Shown: positions 16,301 to 25,922, numbered from the stretch's first letter. The stretch: 41,320 nucleotides of DNA from Pseudoalteromonas peptidolytica (GCF_012641745.1 NZ_WEHZ01000040.1:1-41320); one strand, 5' to 3'. Numbers and translations are program-made. The notes: generated from the sequence alone by a model not told the origin.

Positions 16301-17839
16301 TTAGCCACGAGGACCTGCTGCTTTGATTGCCTCAGAAACATCGTATTTAGCAAAGTTCTCTTTAAAGTCAGCTGCGAGCTTAGCTGCATATTCAGCATAC
16401 TTAGCCTGATCTTGCCAAGTGTTCACAGGATTTAATAGTTTGCTATCTACGCCTTCAACAGCAACTGGCACATCTAGATTTAATGTTTCAATATGTTGTG
16501 TTTCAACACCTTCTAATGTGTTGTTCACAATGGCATCAATAACCGCACGAGTAGTCGGAATGTCGAAGCGTTTACCAATACCGTACGGACCACCAGTCCA
16601 ACCTGTGTTTACTAGGTAAACTTTAGCGCCAAACTCACGCACGCGTTTCATTAGTAGCTCAGCGTACACGCCTGCTGGACGCGGGAAGAAAGGGGCACCA
16701 AAACAAGTTGAGAAAGTTGATTCGATATCAGAGGTTGAACCAATCTCAGTTGAGCCTACTTTCGCCGTGTAACCACTAAGGAAGTGGTAAGCAGCCGCTT
16801 CTTCGCTCAGGATTGAAACTGGAGGAAGTACACCGCTCACATCACAAGTCAGGAACACAACAGCACGAGGTTCACCAGCACGGTTTTCCACTTTGCGTTT
16901 TTCAACGTGCTCTAGTGGATAGGCTGCACGAGTATTTTGGGTGAGGCTGGTATCCGCAAAATTTGGTACTTTGTTTTCATCAAGTACAACATTTTCTAAA
17001 ATAGTACCAAACTTAATTGCATTCCAGATCACAGGCTCATTTTTCTGTGAAAGGTCAATACACTTAGCGTAGCAGCCACCTTCAATATTAAATACGCTGC
17101 CTGGCGCCCAGCCGTGCTCGTCATCACCGATAAGGAAACGCTTAGGATCTGCCGACAGTGTTGTTTTACCGGTTCCCGATAATCCAAAGAACAAGGTGGT
17201 GTCGCCAGCTTCACCAACGTTCGCACTACAGTGCATAGGCAATACGCCTTTCGCAGGAAGAAGGAAGTTCTGTACTGAGAACATCGACTTTTTCATTTCA
17301 CCGGCATAATGCATACCCGCGATAAGCACTTTGCGCTGAGCAAAGTTGATGATAACGGTACCATCACTGTTTGTGCCATCACGTTCTGGATCACAAACAA
17401 AAGAAGGTACATTCATCACCTGCCATTCAGGTAAATCAGCTTTGTTATATGAAGTAGGTTCAATAAACATGTTCTTTGCGAAGATGTGATGCCAAGCAGT
17501 TTCAGTAGTAACCACCACTGGTAAATAGTGCTCTGGATCTGCACCCACTTCTAAGTGAGAGACGAAGTGGTTATTTTCAAGAACGTGCGCTTCAACGCGA
17601 GTCCACAGCGCATCAAATTTAGCACTATCGAATGGGCGATTTACATTTCCCCACTGAATATCATTTTCTGTGCTTGATTCTTGTACGATGAAACGGTCAT
17701 TAGGTGAACGTCCTGTACGACGACCTGTTTTTGCAACAAAAGCTCCATTTGCGGCTAAAGTGCCCTCGCCACGACGGATAGCGTGTTCGACAAGTTCAGC
17801 TGCGGTTAGATCGACAAAACGAGTAGCGCTTGAAGTCAT
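16301..17839 (-). CDS. pckA: Phosphoenolpyruvate carboxykinase (ATP)
   Basis: PckA converts oxaloacetate and ATP to phosphoenolpyruvate, CO2 and ADP, the first step of gluconeogenesis. The protein has 512 residues, slightly shorter than E. coli PckA (540). The P-loop is GLSGTGKT at 219-226, followed by the kinase-2 metal-binding motif FLIGDDEHGW at about 236-244. The N-terminal TGRSPNDRF segment holds the oxaloacetate-binding Arg. This is the ATP-type enzyme, not the GTP-type. It lies between the envZ region and hslO, as in enterobacteria. A long inverted repeat 150-195 bases upstream of the start is a candidate control site. Confidence 0.97.
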   Translation of the reverse strand: MTSSATRFVDLTAAELVEHAIRRGEGTLAANGAFVAKTGRRTGRSPNDRFIVQESSTENDIQWGNVNRPFDSAKFDALWTRVEAHVLENNHFVSHLEVGADPEHYLPVVVTTETAWHHIFAKNMFIEPTSYNKADLPEWQVMNVPSFVCDPERDGTNSDGTVIINFAQRKVLIAGMHYAGEMKKSMFSVQNFLLPAKGVLPMHCSANVGEAGDTTLFFGLSGTGKTTLSADPKRFLIGDDEHGWAPGSVFNIEGGCYAKCIDLSQKNEPVIWNAIKFGTILENVVLDENKVPNFADTSLTQNTRAAYPLEHVEKRKVENRAGEPRAVVFLTCDVSGVLPPVSILSEEAAAYHFLSGYTAKVGSTEIGSTSDIESTFSTCFGAPFFPRPAGVYAELLMKRVREFGAKVYLVNTGWTGGPYGIGKRFDIPTTRAVIDAIVNNTLEGVETQHIETLNLDVPVAVEGVDSKLLNPVNTWQDQAKYAEYAAKLAADFKENFAKYDVSEAIKAAGPRG

Positions 17840-17990
17840 GTTTATACCTAAAATGTGAGAGTTGAACGGGATAGCTCTGGGGTACTCTTGCCCTTAGCTA
17901 AATTTATAGTAACAGATGAAATTGAGATATTCGAGCCTTTGGAGGCCTTAAAATTACATAAAAACGTCAAAAAACTTGAATAATTTCAAT

Positions 17991-18034
17991 GATACCGGTG
18001 TCATAACTTTTGCCAGTTTTATGACACCGGTATC
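17991..18034. promoter_or_regulatory. 16-bp perfect inverted repeat upstream of pckA, candidate double operator
   Basis: The left arm GATACCGGTGTCATAA (17991-18006) and right arm TTATGACACCGGTATC (18019-18034) are perfect complements with a 12-base spacer. Each arm is itself a near-palindrome with a central CG (TGATAC-CG-GTGTCA), the style of operator used by LacI/GntR-type sugar regulators. No T-run follows on either strand, so it is not a terminator. It lies between pckA, whose upstream region it occupies, and the hslO terminator. The regulator is unknown. Confidence 0.6.
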
Positions 18035-18048
18035 ACCATAGGGCCACA

Positions 18049-18073
18049 AAAAAACCGCCAAAAATGGCGGTTT
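18049..18073 (-). terminator. Rho-independent terminator of hslO
   Basis: A 9-bp perfect stem (AAACCGCCA / TGGCGGTTT) with an AAAA loop is followed on the minus strand by a run of T. It starts about 30 bases after the hslO stop. Confidence 0.88.
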
Positions 18074-18101
18074 CATTCTACAATAAAGTCCTACTATAAA
18101 T

Positions 18102-18947
18102 TTAATTAAATAGTGACTTCACGTCTTGTTCGCTAAAAACATAGTTCTTTAAGCAGTAATGGCAGCTGATGTTGATTTCACCCTGCTTTTGTAAGTCTTC
18201 AAGTAAGGCTGCTTGCCCAACATTTACTAGCGCGTTTTCCGTTTTCTCACGGCTACAACCACACACAAACGAGATAGTTTGCGGCTCAAATAGCTGTGGG
18301 TTATCTTCGTGATACAGGCGCGTTAATACAGTGTTAGCATCAAGATCCAGCATTTCCTCTTGCTTTATTGTATTACTCAATGCCTCAAGGTGTTGGAAGT
18401 CAGCAATCGACTTTTCTTTATTTACAGGTAAAACTTGTAAGAACAAGCCCGCAGCTTTTACTTTTTCGTCCGTAACACTTGTTGCAAACCATAAGCGTGT
18501 TTTTAACTGTTCAGATTGTTCAAAGTAATCTTCAAGACATTCTGCAAGGGTATCCTTTGAGAGCGGTACAATACCTTGATAGCGCTCGCCTTTGATAGGG
18601 GTAATGGTAATAACCATATAGCCTTTACCAATCATCTCAGGGATAGATCCCCCCTTAATTTCTGATTGCAACCTGGCGATACCACGCATTTGTTGCTTGT
18701 GGTTTCCGTTGATCACTGCGTACTTCACCGGTCCATCACCTTGTAATTGGACGGCAATATCACCTTCAAACTTTAGTGTGGCAGTCAGCAAGCTGGTTGC
18801 AACTAATAGCTCACCAAGCAGATGTTGTACTGGCTCCGGGTAATTATGACCACTGATAATGTCAGTAAAAGTTTGTTCTATTTGTACAAGCTCTCCGCGC
18901 ACGTCAAGTTTGTCAAAAATATAACGATGGAGTAAATCAGTCTGCAT
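18102..18947 (-). CDS. hslO: Redox-regulated chaperone Hsp33
   Basis: Hsp33 is a holdase activated by oxidation and unfolding. It protects proteins from aggregation under hypochlorite or heat-plus-peroxide stress. The ATG at 18947 gives 281 residues; a TTG one codon earlier is also open. The N-terminal chaperone domain includes the KYAVINGN and QMRGIARL segments. The C-terminal zinc switch has CGCS and CHYC with about 30 residues between, the four-cysteine pattern that releases zinc on oxidation. It follows hslR after 11 bases on the same strand, the same pair as E. coli hslR-hslO, and is followed by its own terminator. Confidence 0.96.
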   Translation of the reverse strand: MQTDLLHRYIFDKLDVRGELVQIEQTFTDIISGHNYPEPVQHLLGELLVATSLLTATLKFEGDIAVQLQGDGPVKYAVINGNHKQQMRGIARLQSEIKGGSIPEMIGKGYMVITITPIKGERYQGIVPLSKDTLAECLEDYFEQSEQLKTRLWFATSVTDEKVKAAGLFLQVLPVNKEKSIADFQHLEALSNTIKQEEMLDLDANTVLTRLYHEDNPQLFEPQTISFVCGCSREKTENALVNVGQAALLEDLQKQGEINISCHYCLKNYVFSEQDVKSLFN

Positions 18948-18958
18948 CAATGAAAATC

Positions 18959-19369
18959 CTAGTTTGATTTCAGTTTAAGTAATTCACGGCGTTGTTTCTT
19001 ATCCGGCTTAGTTGCTGGACGTGGCGCAAACAAACTATTATTTTGGCGCGCCAACGCGTTTTGAGTTCGCTTCTCAATACTCGCTTCAGATTCTTCGTAA
19101 AGCGTTTGAGCGATAGGAGCAGCCTGGCGCTTCTCCATAATTTTGAGTATGGTTACTTCTTTTTCTTCATAGCCTTGAGCCAACTTGATAACCGCACCGA
19201 CTTCAACCGTTTTACTAGGTTTACATCGTTGACCGTTATAGTGTACTTTGCCACCTTGAACCATATCACGCGCAAGTGCTCTGGTTTTATAGAAGCGGGC
19301 AGCCCATAACCATTTATCAATTCGAACTTTCTGTTCAGATTGGTTGTTTTCCTGTTGGAGTTTTGTCAC
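18959..19369 (-). CDS. hslR: Ribosome-associated heat shock protein Hsp15
   Basis: Hsp15 is an S4-domain RNA-binding protein that recycles stalled 50S subunits still carrying peptidyl-tRNA. The protein has 136 residues, close to the E. coli homologue's 133. The S4 fold is at about 15-75 (VRIDKWLWAARFYKTRALA, then GGKVHYNGQRCKPSK). The C-terminus is basic (KPDKKQRRELLKLK). It is the first gene of hslR-hslO and is divergent from the gsp operon. Confidence 0.95.
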   Translation of the reverse strand: MTKLQQENNQSEQKVRIDKWLWAARFYKTRALARDMVQGGKVHYNGQRCKPSKTVEVGAVIKLAQGYEEKEVTILKIMEKRQAAPIAQTLYEESEASIEKRTQNALARQNNSLFAPRPATKPDKKQRRELLKLKSN

Positions 19370-19586
19370 AATTCGTTAACTATTTGCAAGAGTGAAATTT
19401 AACCTAGTAAATTTAGCATAATTCGCTATGCAAACAAAGTGAACGGCAGGCACTAAACTTGTGAGTTAATCGCATTTTACCTAAAAAGTGAACGAATATG
19501 AGTGTCTATGTTCTAACGTTAAGTTTAGATTCAGTTAATTAGCTTACGGTGTACCTAATTAAATAAAAAGTTTAACAATTGCGCGC

Positions 19587-19615
19587 TTGTTGAAAAAATA
19601 TCAAGGCGGTACACT
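19587..19615 (+). promoter_or_regulatory. Candidate sigma-70 promoter of the gsp operon
   Basis: TTGTTG (-35) and TACACT (-10) with a 17-base spacer lie about 30 bases before the gspC start, in the 276-base divergent gap from hslR. The assignment is by eye only. Confidence 0.4.
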
Positions 19616-19645
19616 GGGGCGTTAAATAGAATAAGAAAGTATTAT

Positions 19646-20530
19646 ATGGAATTACAGATACAACAGCTTCAGAAGCTCTGGCTTGGTTTGCCCCATGCAA
19701 AATTGAGTCGCATTATTGTTGTCCTGTCGGTTGTTTATGTTGCGTTTCTCTTCTCGCAACTGTTTTGGTTGTTATGGCCTGTGCCACAAACACAACCCTT
19801 ACTGCCAGCTTCACAGTTATATAGCCAATCTGGCAAAAGCGTTACTAGTCAAGGGATCGTAGCACAAAACTTATTTGGAAAAGCCAATTCAGTAGCTGAA
19901 GTTAAACCGGAACCGATTGTCTCAGATGCGCCCGAAACGACATTAAATGTGAGATTAACTGGGATTGTTGCCGTCAGCCAAGATGATGGTGCAGGACTGG
20001 CGATTATTGAGTCACAAGGTCGCCAAGAAACGTACTCAGTAAATGCTGCGATTAAGGGGACTCGAGCAAAGTTGGCGCGTGTGCTTCCAGATCGTGTGAT
20101 TTTGGATGTAAGCGGTCGTTTTGAAACTTTGATGTTAGACGGATTAGAATTTAGCCGTAATGTGGCAATGCCCACGAGAACCAAACAAATAGTAAATAAT
20201 ACCACTTCGCCTACCCCGACCCGCAATGAATTAGCAAATCGTCGTCAAGAGCTACTCAGCGATCCTGGAAAGCTATTTGACTATATAAAAATTTCACCCG
20301 AGCGACGCAGTGGTGAGTTAATCGGGTACCGCCTTTCACCCGGCAAAGATCCTGAACTATTCAAACAGGTAGGACTACAAGCGAATGATTTAGCAATCGC
20401 TATTAACGGGTTTCAACTCACGGATATGAAACAGGCTATGTCAGCAATTAACGAGCTGAGAACCAGTACAGATGCGAACATCACGATCGAGCGAGACGGT
20501 CAAGTGATGGATGTGCAGTTTAGCCTGTAA
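19646..20530 (+). CDS. gspC: Type II secretion system protein GspC
   Basis: GspC is the inner-membrane component that links the assembly platform to the outer-membrane secretin and helps choose substrates. The 294-residue protein has a short cytoplasmic N-terminus and one transmembrane helix (about 20-43, ending FLFSQLFWLLW). The periplasmic homology region is at about 85-160 (LFGKANS, then LNVRLTGIVAVSQ) and binds GspD. The C-terminal PDZ domain is at about 205-294 (GELIGYRLSPGKDPELF, then ANDLAIAINGFQLTD). It is the first gene of the gspC-N operon. Confidence 0.95.
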   Translation: MELQIQQLQKLWLGLPHAKLSRIIVVLSVVYVAFLFSQLFWLLWPVPQTQPLLPASQLYSQSGKSVTSQGIVAQNLFGKANSVAEVKPEPIVSDAPETTLNVRLTGIVAVSQDDGAGLAIIESQGRQETYSVNAAIKGTRAKLARVLPDRVILDVSGRFETLMLDGLEFSRNVAMPTRTKQIVNNTTSPTPTRNELANRRQELLSDPGKLFDYIKISPERRSGELIGYRLSPGKDPELFKQVGLQANDLAIAINGFQLTDMKQAMSAINELRTSTDANITIERDGQVMDVQFSL

Positions 20531-20557
20531 AGTTATTAATTTTGGAGTTTTAGAATA

Positions 20558-22624
20558 ATGGGTAAAAAGCTACACCTCACAAAAACCAAAAAAGGGTTAG
20601 CTAAGTATGCAACACTCTTAATTGCTGCTGGTATTTCACTTTCTGTTTCTGCGGTTGAATATGCAGCGAACTTCAAAGGCACTGATATCAATGAGTTCAT
20701 TAATATCGTTAGTGATAAGCTAAACAAAACCATCATTATCGATCCTAATGTGCGCGGTAACATTAACGTGCGCAGCTATGAGTTGATGGATGAAAAGCTA
20801 TATTATCAGTTTTTCCTAAATGTGCTCGAAGTGTACGGCTATTCTGTTATTGAAATGGATACCGGTGTGCTTAAAGTTGTTCGTAGCTCCGATGGTAAGA
20901 AGTCAAATGTGCCACTGGTATCAGCTGAAGAACGCGGAAATGGCGATGTGATGGTTACGCGCGTGGTACGTGTGAAAAACGTGAGCGTACAGGAGCTCGG
21001 CCCTCTTATCCGTCAATTTAGTGACCAAAAAGATGGCGGTCACGTGACTAACCTTAACTCCGCCAATGTGATGATGCTGACAGGGCATGCTTCATCTGTA
21101 AATCGCCTTGTTGATATCATCAAAACGGTAGACCAAGCCGGTGATAAACGAGTAGATATTGTAAAGCTAAAGCATGCAACCGCAGACGATGTGGTAAAAG
21201 TGGTAGAGAAAATCTTCCAAGACTCGGGTAAAGGCGGCATGCCTGATTTTTTGATCCCCAAGATTGTATCAGACACCCGTACCAACAGCGTCATTGTGAG
21301 CGGAGAGTCTCAAGCTCGTAGCCGAGCAGCAGAACTGATCAAACGCTTAGATGACGAGCTGCAATCACAAGGCAATACTCAGGTTTTCTATCTGAATTAT
21401 GCAAAAGCTGAAGACTTAGTGAAGGTACTGCAAGGGGTTAGCAAGTCAATCGAGGAAGAGCAAGCAGGTGGTCAAACAGCTAGAAAGTTAAACACTAAAA
21501 AACAAGATACCAGCATAGAAGCCCACGAAGATTCGAATTCATTGGTGATCACTGCACAACCTGACACAATGCGCTCGCTCAGCCAAGTGATTAAAAAACT
21601 TGATATTCGTCGGGCTCAAGTACTCGTTGAAGCGATTGTTGTAGAGGTATCTGAAGCTGACGGTATTAATCTAGGTCTGCAGTGGATCTCTGAAAAAGGT
21701 GGCATGCTGCAATTTAATGATGGTACCACTGTCCCAGTTGGCTCTTTAGCCGTGGCAGCAGAGCAAGCACGAGATAAAGAGATAAAAGGAACCATCATAG
21801 GAACTGATGATAATGATGTGTCTAATACAACAACCACTGAGCGTGGAGATTACAGCGGGTTAGCTGGGTTGCTTAAAAACATCAATGGTCTAGCAGCAGG
21901 TATCGTGAAAAACGATTGGGGTGCAATCATTCAAGCGGTAACCACGGATACCAACTCAAATATTCTAGCTACACCGTCTGTTACCACTATGGATAACGAA
22001 GAAGCCTCTATGATTGTCGGTGAAGAAGTGCCAATCGTAACAGGCTCGACTGCTAATGATAATAACTCTAACCCATTCCAAACGGTGGACCGTCAAGAAG
22101 TGGGTATCAAGTTAAAAGTAACGCCACAGATCAATGACGGAAGTGCTGTTCAGCTGACCATTGAACAAGAAGTTTCTAGTGTTAAAGGTGCCACTTCTGT
22201 CGATATTAGAGTTGCGAAGCGGGCTATTAATACAACCGTTATTGCTGATGATGGTGGCATGGTTATTCTTGGTGGTCTGATTGATGAAACGGTACAAGAG
22301 AGTGTTTCTAAGGTTCCGTTACTCGGTGATATACCAATTCTTGGACACTTATTCAGATCGACAGGTACCAAAAAAGAAAAGCGTAACCTATTGGTGTTCA
22401 TTCGCCCAACTATCATTCGTGATAGTCGTAGCATGAATGAAATCAGTCATTCTAAATACAACTTCATTCGTGGTGAACAGCATAAACACAGGGAAGAGGG
22501 AATTGAGCTTATGCCGTTTGAGGATACGCCAATACTACCCAAGTGGGATGACAAGCTGACGTTGCCACCGACGTATGAAGAGTTTTTAAAAGAGCAAAAC
22601 CGTAAAGAGCGTGAAGATGATTAA
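20558..22624 (+). CDS. gspD: Type II secretion system secretin GspD
   Basis: GspD is the outer-membrane channel through which folded exoproteins leave. The 688-residue protein has a signal peptide (1-32, ending SVSA). The N0 domain is at about 35-110 (YAANFKGTDINEFI), and three KH-like N1-N3 domains follow to about 345 (VRVKNVSVQELGPLIRQF; VKLKHATADDVVKV; FYLNYAKAEDLVKVL). The secretin domain is at about 350-620 with the signature VPLLGDIPILGHLFR. A charged tail of ~60 residues may bind a pilotin, but no gspS gene is present in the window. It starts 27 bases after gspC. Confidence 0.97.
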   Translation: MGKKLHLTKTKKGLAKYATLLIAAGISLSVSAVEYAANFKGTDINEFINIVSDKLNKTIIIDPNVRGNINVRSYELMDEKLYYQFFLNVLEVYGYSVIEMDTGVLKVVRSSDGKKSNVPLVSAEERGNGDVMVTRVVRVKNVSVQELGPLIRQFSDQKDGGHVTNLNSANVMMLTGHASSVNRLVDIIKTVDQAGDKRVDIVKLKHATADDVVKVVEKIFQDSGKGGMPDFLIPKIVSDTRTNSVIVSGESQARSRAAELIKRLDDELQSQGNTQVFYLNYAKAEDLVKVLQGVSKSIEEEQAGGQTARKLNTKKQDTSIEAHEDSNSLVITAQPDTMRSLSQVIKKLDIRRAQVLVEAIVVEVSEADGINLGLQWISEKGGMLQFNDGTTVPVGSLAVAAEQARDKEIKGTIIGTDDNDVSNTTTTERGDYSGLAGLLKNINGLAAGIVKNDWGAIIQAVTTDTNSNILATPSVTTMDNEEASMIVGEEVPIVTGSTANDNNSNPFQTVDRQEVGIKLKVTPQINDGSAVQLTIEQEVSSVKGATSVDIRVAKRAINTTVIADDGGMVILGGLIDETVQESVSKVPLLGDIPILGHLFRSTGTKKEKRNLLVFIRPTIIRDSRSMNEISHSKYNFIRGEQHKHREEGIELMPFEDTPILPKWDDKLTLPPTYEEFLKEQNRKEREDD

Positions 22625-24203
22625 CGAAGAAGTCGCGCCGAGTTTAGATGCTGAAGCTGAGGAAATGGCGGCGCAGTTACAAAACGTCAGCTCAGCACCA
22701 GATGATATTGTTGCGGTAGCAGATACTTCTACGGTAGCACTTCGTTTGCCATTTTCTTATGCACGTCGAAAAGGTGTGTTACTCAGTCCAGATGGCGATC
22801 AGGTCAAGTTAATCCACAAAGGCACGCTTGACCGAGAAACCTTGATGGAAGTTCGTCGCGTCGCAGCTAAAGCACTTTATCTTGAGGAGCTAGATGAAGC
22901 TCGGTTTGAGCACATGCTAGAAGCTGCCTATCAACGAGATAGCTCTGAGACTCAGCAGATGATGGAGGACATAGGCAACGAAATGGATCTATTTTCGTTG
23001 GCCGAGGAGCTTCCACAAACCGAAGATTTGCTCGCCGCAGATGATGATGCACCAATCATTAAGCTAATCAATGCGATGCTGAGCGAGGCGATTAAAGAAG
23101 GTGCGTCGGATATACACATCGAAACGTTTGAACAAGAGTTAGTGATCCGCTTTAGGGTTGATGGTGTGTTAAAAGAGGTTTTAAAGCCTAACCGTAAGTT
23201 GTCTTCGCTACTAGTATCGCGTATCAAAGTAATGGCAAAGTTAGATATTGCTGAGAAGCGTGTACCGCAAGATGGTAGGATCAGCCTTAGGATCGCAGGT
23301 CGAGCTGTGGATGTTAGGGTATCAACCATGCCTTCGAGCTTTGGTGAGCGAGTCGTATTACGTTTACTTGACAAAAACAACGCAAGGTTAGACCTAGAAG
23401 ACCTTGGTATGACTCAAGCTAATCGAGATGCTTTTGCTGAGATCATCGCAAAACCTCATGGCATCATCTTGGTTACAGGCCCGACAGGTTCTGGTAAAAG
23501 TACCACTTTGTATGCAGGTATGACGCAAATCAACTCCAGAGATCGTAATATCTTAACGGTTGAAGATCCCATTGAATACGAGATCCCCGGCATAGGCCAA
23601 ACTCAAGTTAACCCTAAAGTAGATATGACATTTGCTCGAGGGTTGCGTGCAATCCTGCGTCAAGACCCTGATGTTGTTATGGTTGGTGAGATCCGAGATT
23701 TAGAGACTGCACAAATCGGCGTGCAAGCCTCACTAACCGGTCACTTGGTGTTATCAACCCTACACACGAACACTGCCGCAGGTGCCATCACTCGTATGGA
23801 AGACATGGGAGTGGAACCATTCCTGTTAAGTTCGTCACTGTTAGGGGTGTTGTCGCAGCGTTTGGTCAGAACACTTTGTTCTAATTGTAAAGAAGCACAT
23901 TTAGCCGATGAACGTGAATGTGAGTTACTGGGTGTAGCCAAAGACAGTAATACACAAATATATCGTGCTGTAGGGTGTGAGGAATGTAATTACAACGGCT
24001 ATAAGGGTCGAACTGGTATCCATGAATTACTAATAGTGGACGAAGCAATCCGTGAGCTTATTCACAACGGCAAAGGTGAACAAGCCGTCGAAAAGTATAT
24101 CCGTAAACGTACGCCAAGCATTAGGCAAGATGGTTGCTCGCGAGTACTTGCAGGCCAAACAACCTTGGAAGAAGTATTGCGTGTAACGCGTGAGGAAGGC
24201 TAA
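22617..24203 (+). CDS. gspE: Type II secretion system ATPase GspE
   Basis: GspE is the cytoplasmic hexameric ATPase that drives pseudopilus assembly. The ATG at 22617 gives 528 residues; a GTG at 22611 is in frame and equally close to the gspD end. The N-terminal domain binding GspL covers the first ~110 residues. The P-loop GPTGSGKST is at about 288-296. An Asp box (TVEDPIEYEIPGI), a Walker B region (DPDVVMVGEIRD) and a His box (GHLVLSTLHTN) follow. The four-cysteine zinc element (CSNC ... CEEC), typical of GspE, lies at about 423-465. It overlaps gspD by 8 bases and gspF by one (TAATG). Confidence 0.97.
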   Translation: MINEEVAPSLDAEAEEMAAQLQNVSSAPDDIVAVADTSTVALRLPFSYARRKGVLLSPDGDQVKLIHKGTLDRETLMEVRRVAAKALYLEELDEARFEHMLEAAYQRDSSETQQMMEDIGNEMDLFSLAEELPQTEDLLAADDDAPIIKLINAMLSEAIKEGASDIHIETFEQELVIRFRVDGVLKEVLKPNRKLSSLLVSRIKVMAKLDIAEKRVPQDGRISLRIAGRAVDVRVSTMPSSFGERVVLRLLDKNNARLDLEDLGMTQANRDAFAEIIAKPHGIILVTGPTGSGKSTTLYAGMTQINSRDRNILTVEDPIEYEIPGIGQTQVNPKVDMTFARGLRAILRQDPDVVMVGEIRDLETAQIGVQASLTGHLVLSTLHTNTAAGAITRMEDMGVEPFLLSSSLLGVLSQRLVRTLCSNCKEAHLADERECELLGVAKDSNTQIYRAVGCEECNYNGYKGRTGIHELLIVDEAIRELIHNGKGEQAVEKYIRKRTPSIRQDGCSRVLAGQTTLEEVLRVTREEG

Positions 24204-25429
24204 TGGCAGCTTTTGAATATCGCGCCTTAGATGGTAAAGGTAAAGAAAAAAAAGGAATTTTAGAAGCTGATACCGCAAAGCAAGTTCGGCAGATGCTAAG
24301 AGAAAAGGCGTTAATGCCGCTTGAAGTGCTACCGGCTGCTGAGAAAGAAAAGAGTCAAAGTAACGCTGGATTTTCGCTATTTAAAGGGTACCGCCCTTCG
24401 GTTTCAGATATTGCGTTGATCACCCGTCAACTTGCTACCCTAATACAGTCTTCGTTGCCAGTAGAGGCGGCGGTTATGGCGGTAGCAGAGCAATGTGAAA
24501 AGCCAAGATTAAAGCGTATGCTGATGGCGGTACGCTCCAAAGTGGTCGAAGGTTATACGCTTGCTGATGGTATGTCAGAATTTCCGCATGTGTTTGATCA
24601 CTTATATCGCTCAATGGTCGCGGCAGGTGAAAAATCAGGCCACTTGGATGAAGTACTGAACCGCTTGGCTGATTATACAGAGCAGCGCCAACATATGCGC
24701 AGTCAAATTACTCAGGCCATGGTATATCCAATTATTTTGGTGATATTTGCCATTGCAATTGTCTCTATATTGCTCGGTACCGTAGTACCAAAAATTTTGA
24801 AAACGTTTGAAAAATCAAAGCAAGCGTTGCCATGGACAACTGAGTGGGTAATGGCAGCAAGTAATTTTGTGCAAAACTACTGGATGATCACGTTAGCTGT
24901 GTGTGTCATTGGTACCTATATATTTAAAAAAGCACTTCAAAAACCTAAATTTCGTTTTTGGTACGACAGCAAATTGCTGAGCTTACCGGGGCTGGGCAAG
25001 GTAACTCGTAGTGTTAATACTGCGCGCTTTGCTCGTACCCTTAGTATATTGTCATCAAGTTCGGTTCCGCTGCTTGAGGGAATGAAAATTTCAGGGCAAG
25101 TACTCGAAAACGAAAAAATAAAGGCTTCAGTCGCTGAGGCTGCCACTCGGGTGAGCGAGGGGGCAAGCCTTAGAGCTTCACTTCAACAAACCAAGATGTT
25201 CCCGCCAATGATGTTACATATGATAGCCAGCGGAGAAAAATCAGGTGAGTTGGAGCAAATGCTTGAGCGTGCAGCTAATAACCAAGAGCAAGAGTTTGAA
25301 AGTATGGTAAATGTCTCGCTGAAATTGCTAGAACCTGCAATGATAGCGACAATGGCGATTATCGTACTGTTTATTGTTATGGCAATTCTTCAGCCAATAA
25401 TGGCGATGAACAAAGCCGTAGGATTATAG
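24203..25429 (+). CDS. gspF: Type II secretion system inner membrane protein GspF
   Basis: GspF is the polytopic core of the assembly platform that contacts GspE, GspL and the pseudopilins. The protein has 408 residues and contains two repeated cytoplasmic helical domains (about 70-170 and 270-375), each with a recognisable GEKSGHLDEVL / GEKSGELEQML motif. Transmembrane segments lie at about 170-197, 220-242 and 375-398. The N-terminus MAAFEYRALDGKGKEKKGI is typical of the family. It is translationally coupled to gspE. Confidence 0.97.
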   Translation: MAAFEYRALDGKGKEKKGILEADTAKQVRQMLREKALMPLEVLPAAEKEKSQSNAGFSLFKGYRPSVSDIALITRQLATLIQSSLPVEAAVMAVAEQCEKPRLKRMLMAVRSKVVEGYTLADGMSEFPHVFDHLYRSMVAAGEKSGHLDEVLNRLADYTEQRQHMRSQITQAMVYPIILVIFAIAIVSILLGTVVPKILKTFEKSKQALPWTTEWVMAASNFVQNYWMITLAVCVIGTYIFKKALQKPKFRFWYDSKLLSLPGLGKVTRSVNTARFARTLSILSSSSVPLLEGMKISGQVLENEKIKASVAEAATRVSEGASLRASLQQTKMFPPMMLHMIASGEKSGELEQMLERAANNQEQEFESMVNVSLKLLEPAMIATMAIIVLFIVMAILQPIMAMNKAVGL

Positions 25430-25493
25430 TCAAAAAGGAAAGGCCCTGTACCTGTTGTATTTGGCCGTTAATAACAGCATTGAGGTAAACATT

Positions 25494-25919
25494 GTGAAAA
25501 AGCAATCAGGTTTCTCACTACTAGAAGTGATGGTAGTACTAGTGATCATCGGTATGATTTTATCTATCGTTGCACCAAATGTGATGGGGCAGCAAGAAGA
25601 GGCTGCAAAAGATAAAGCGCGTATAGATATTCGTCAAATCGAAGATGCGATGAAAATGTATAAGTTAAAAAATAAGCGCTATCCAACGACAGAACAAGGT
25701 TTAGAAGCGCTTGTAACTCAAACCAGCATTGACCCTGTGCCAAAGCGCTTCCCTGAAGGTGGTTTTATTTCTGAGCTGCCAGAAGATCCTTGGGGAAATT
25801 CTTATCAGTTAGTTAGTCCTGGTGAGATGAACCAAATCGATATTTTCTCGATGGGGCCAGATGGAGAAGTGGGCACCGATGATGATATCGGTAACTGGGA
25901 CTCAGAAGACGAACGTTAA
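25494..25919 (+). CDS. gspG: Type II secretion major pseudopilin GspG
   Basis: GspG forms the shaft of the periplasmic pseudopilus. I use the GTG at 25494 because a GAGG ribosome site precedes it by 8 bases and it gives a normal 6-residue leader; the open frame extends to 25455 but that adds an atypical leader. The type III prepilin signal is KKQSG|FSLLEVMVV, cleaved before Phe7, with Glu at +5. The 141-residue protein ends with the calcium-binding Asp-rich loop (MGPDGEVGTDDDIGNWDS) that is characteristic of GspG. The cleaving peptidase (GspO/PilD) is not in this operon. Confidence 0.96.
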   Translation: MKKQSGFSLLEVMVVLVIIGMILSIVAPNVMGQQEEAAKDKARIDIRQIEDAMKMYKLKNKRYPTTEQGLEALVTQTSIDPVPKRFPEGGFISELPEDPWGNSYQLVSPGEMNQIDIFSMGPDGEVGTDDDIGNWDSEDER

Positions 25920-25922
25920 GCG

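Noticed and set aside
17941..17990. Possible HexR site (TGTAATTTTA on the minus strand) upstream of pckA
   Set aside because: Only one half-site is present; the second arm does not match.
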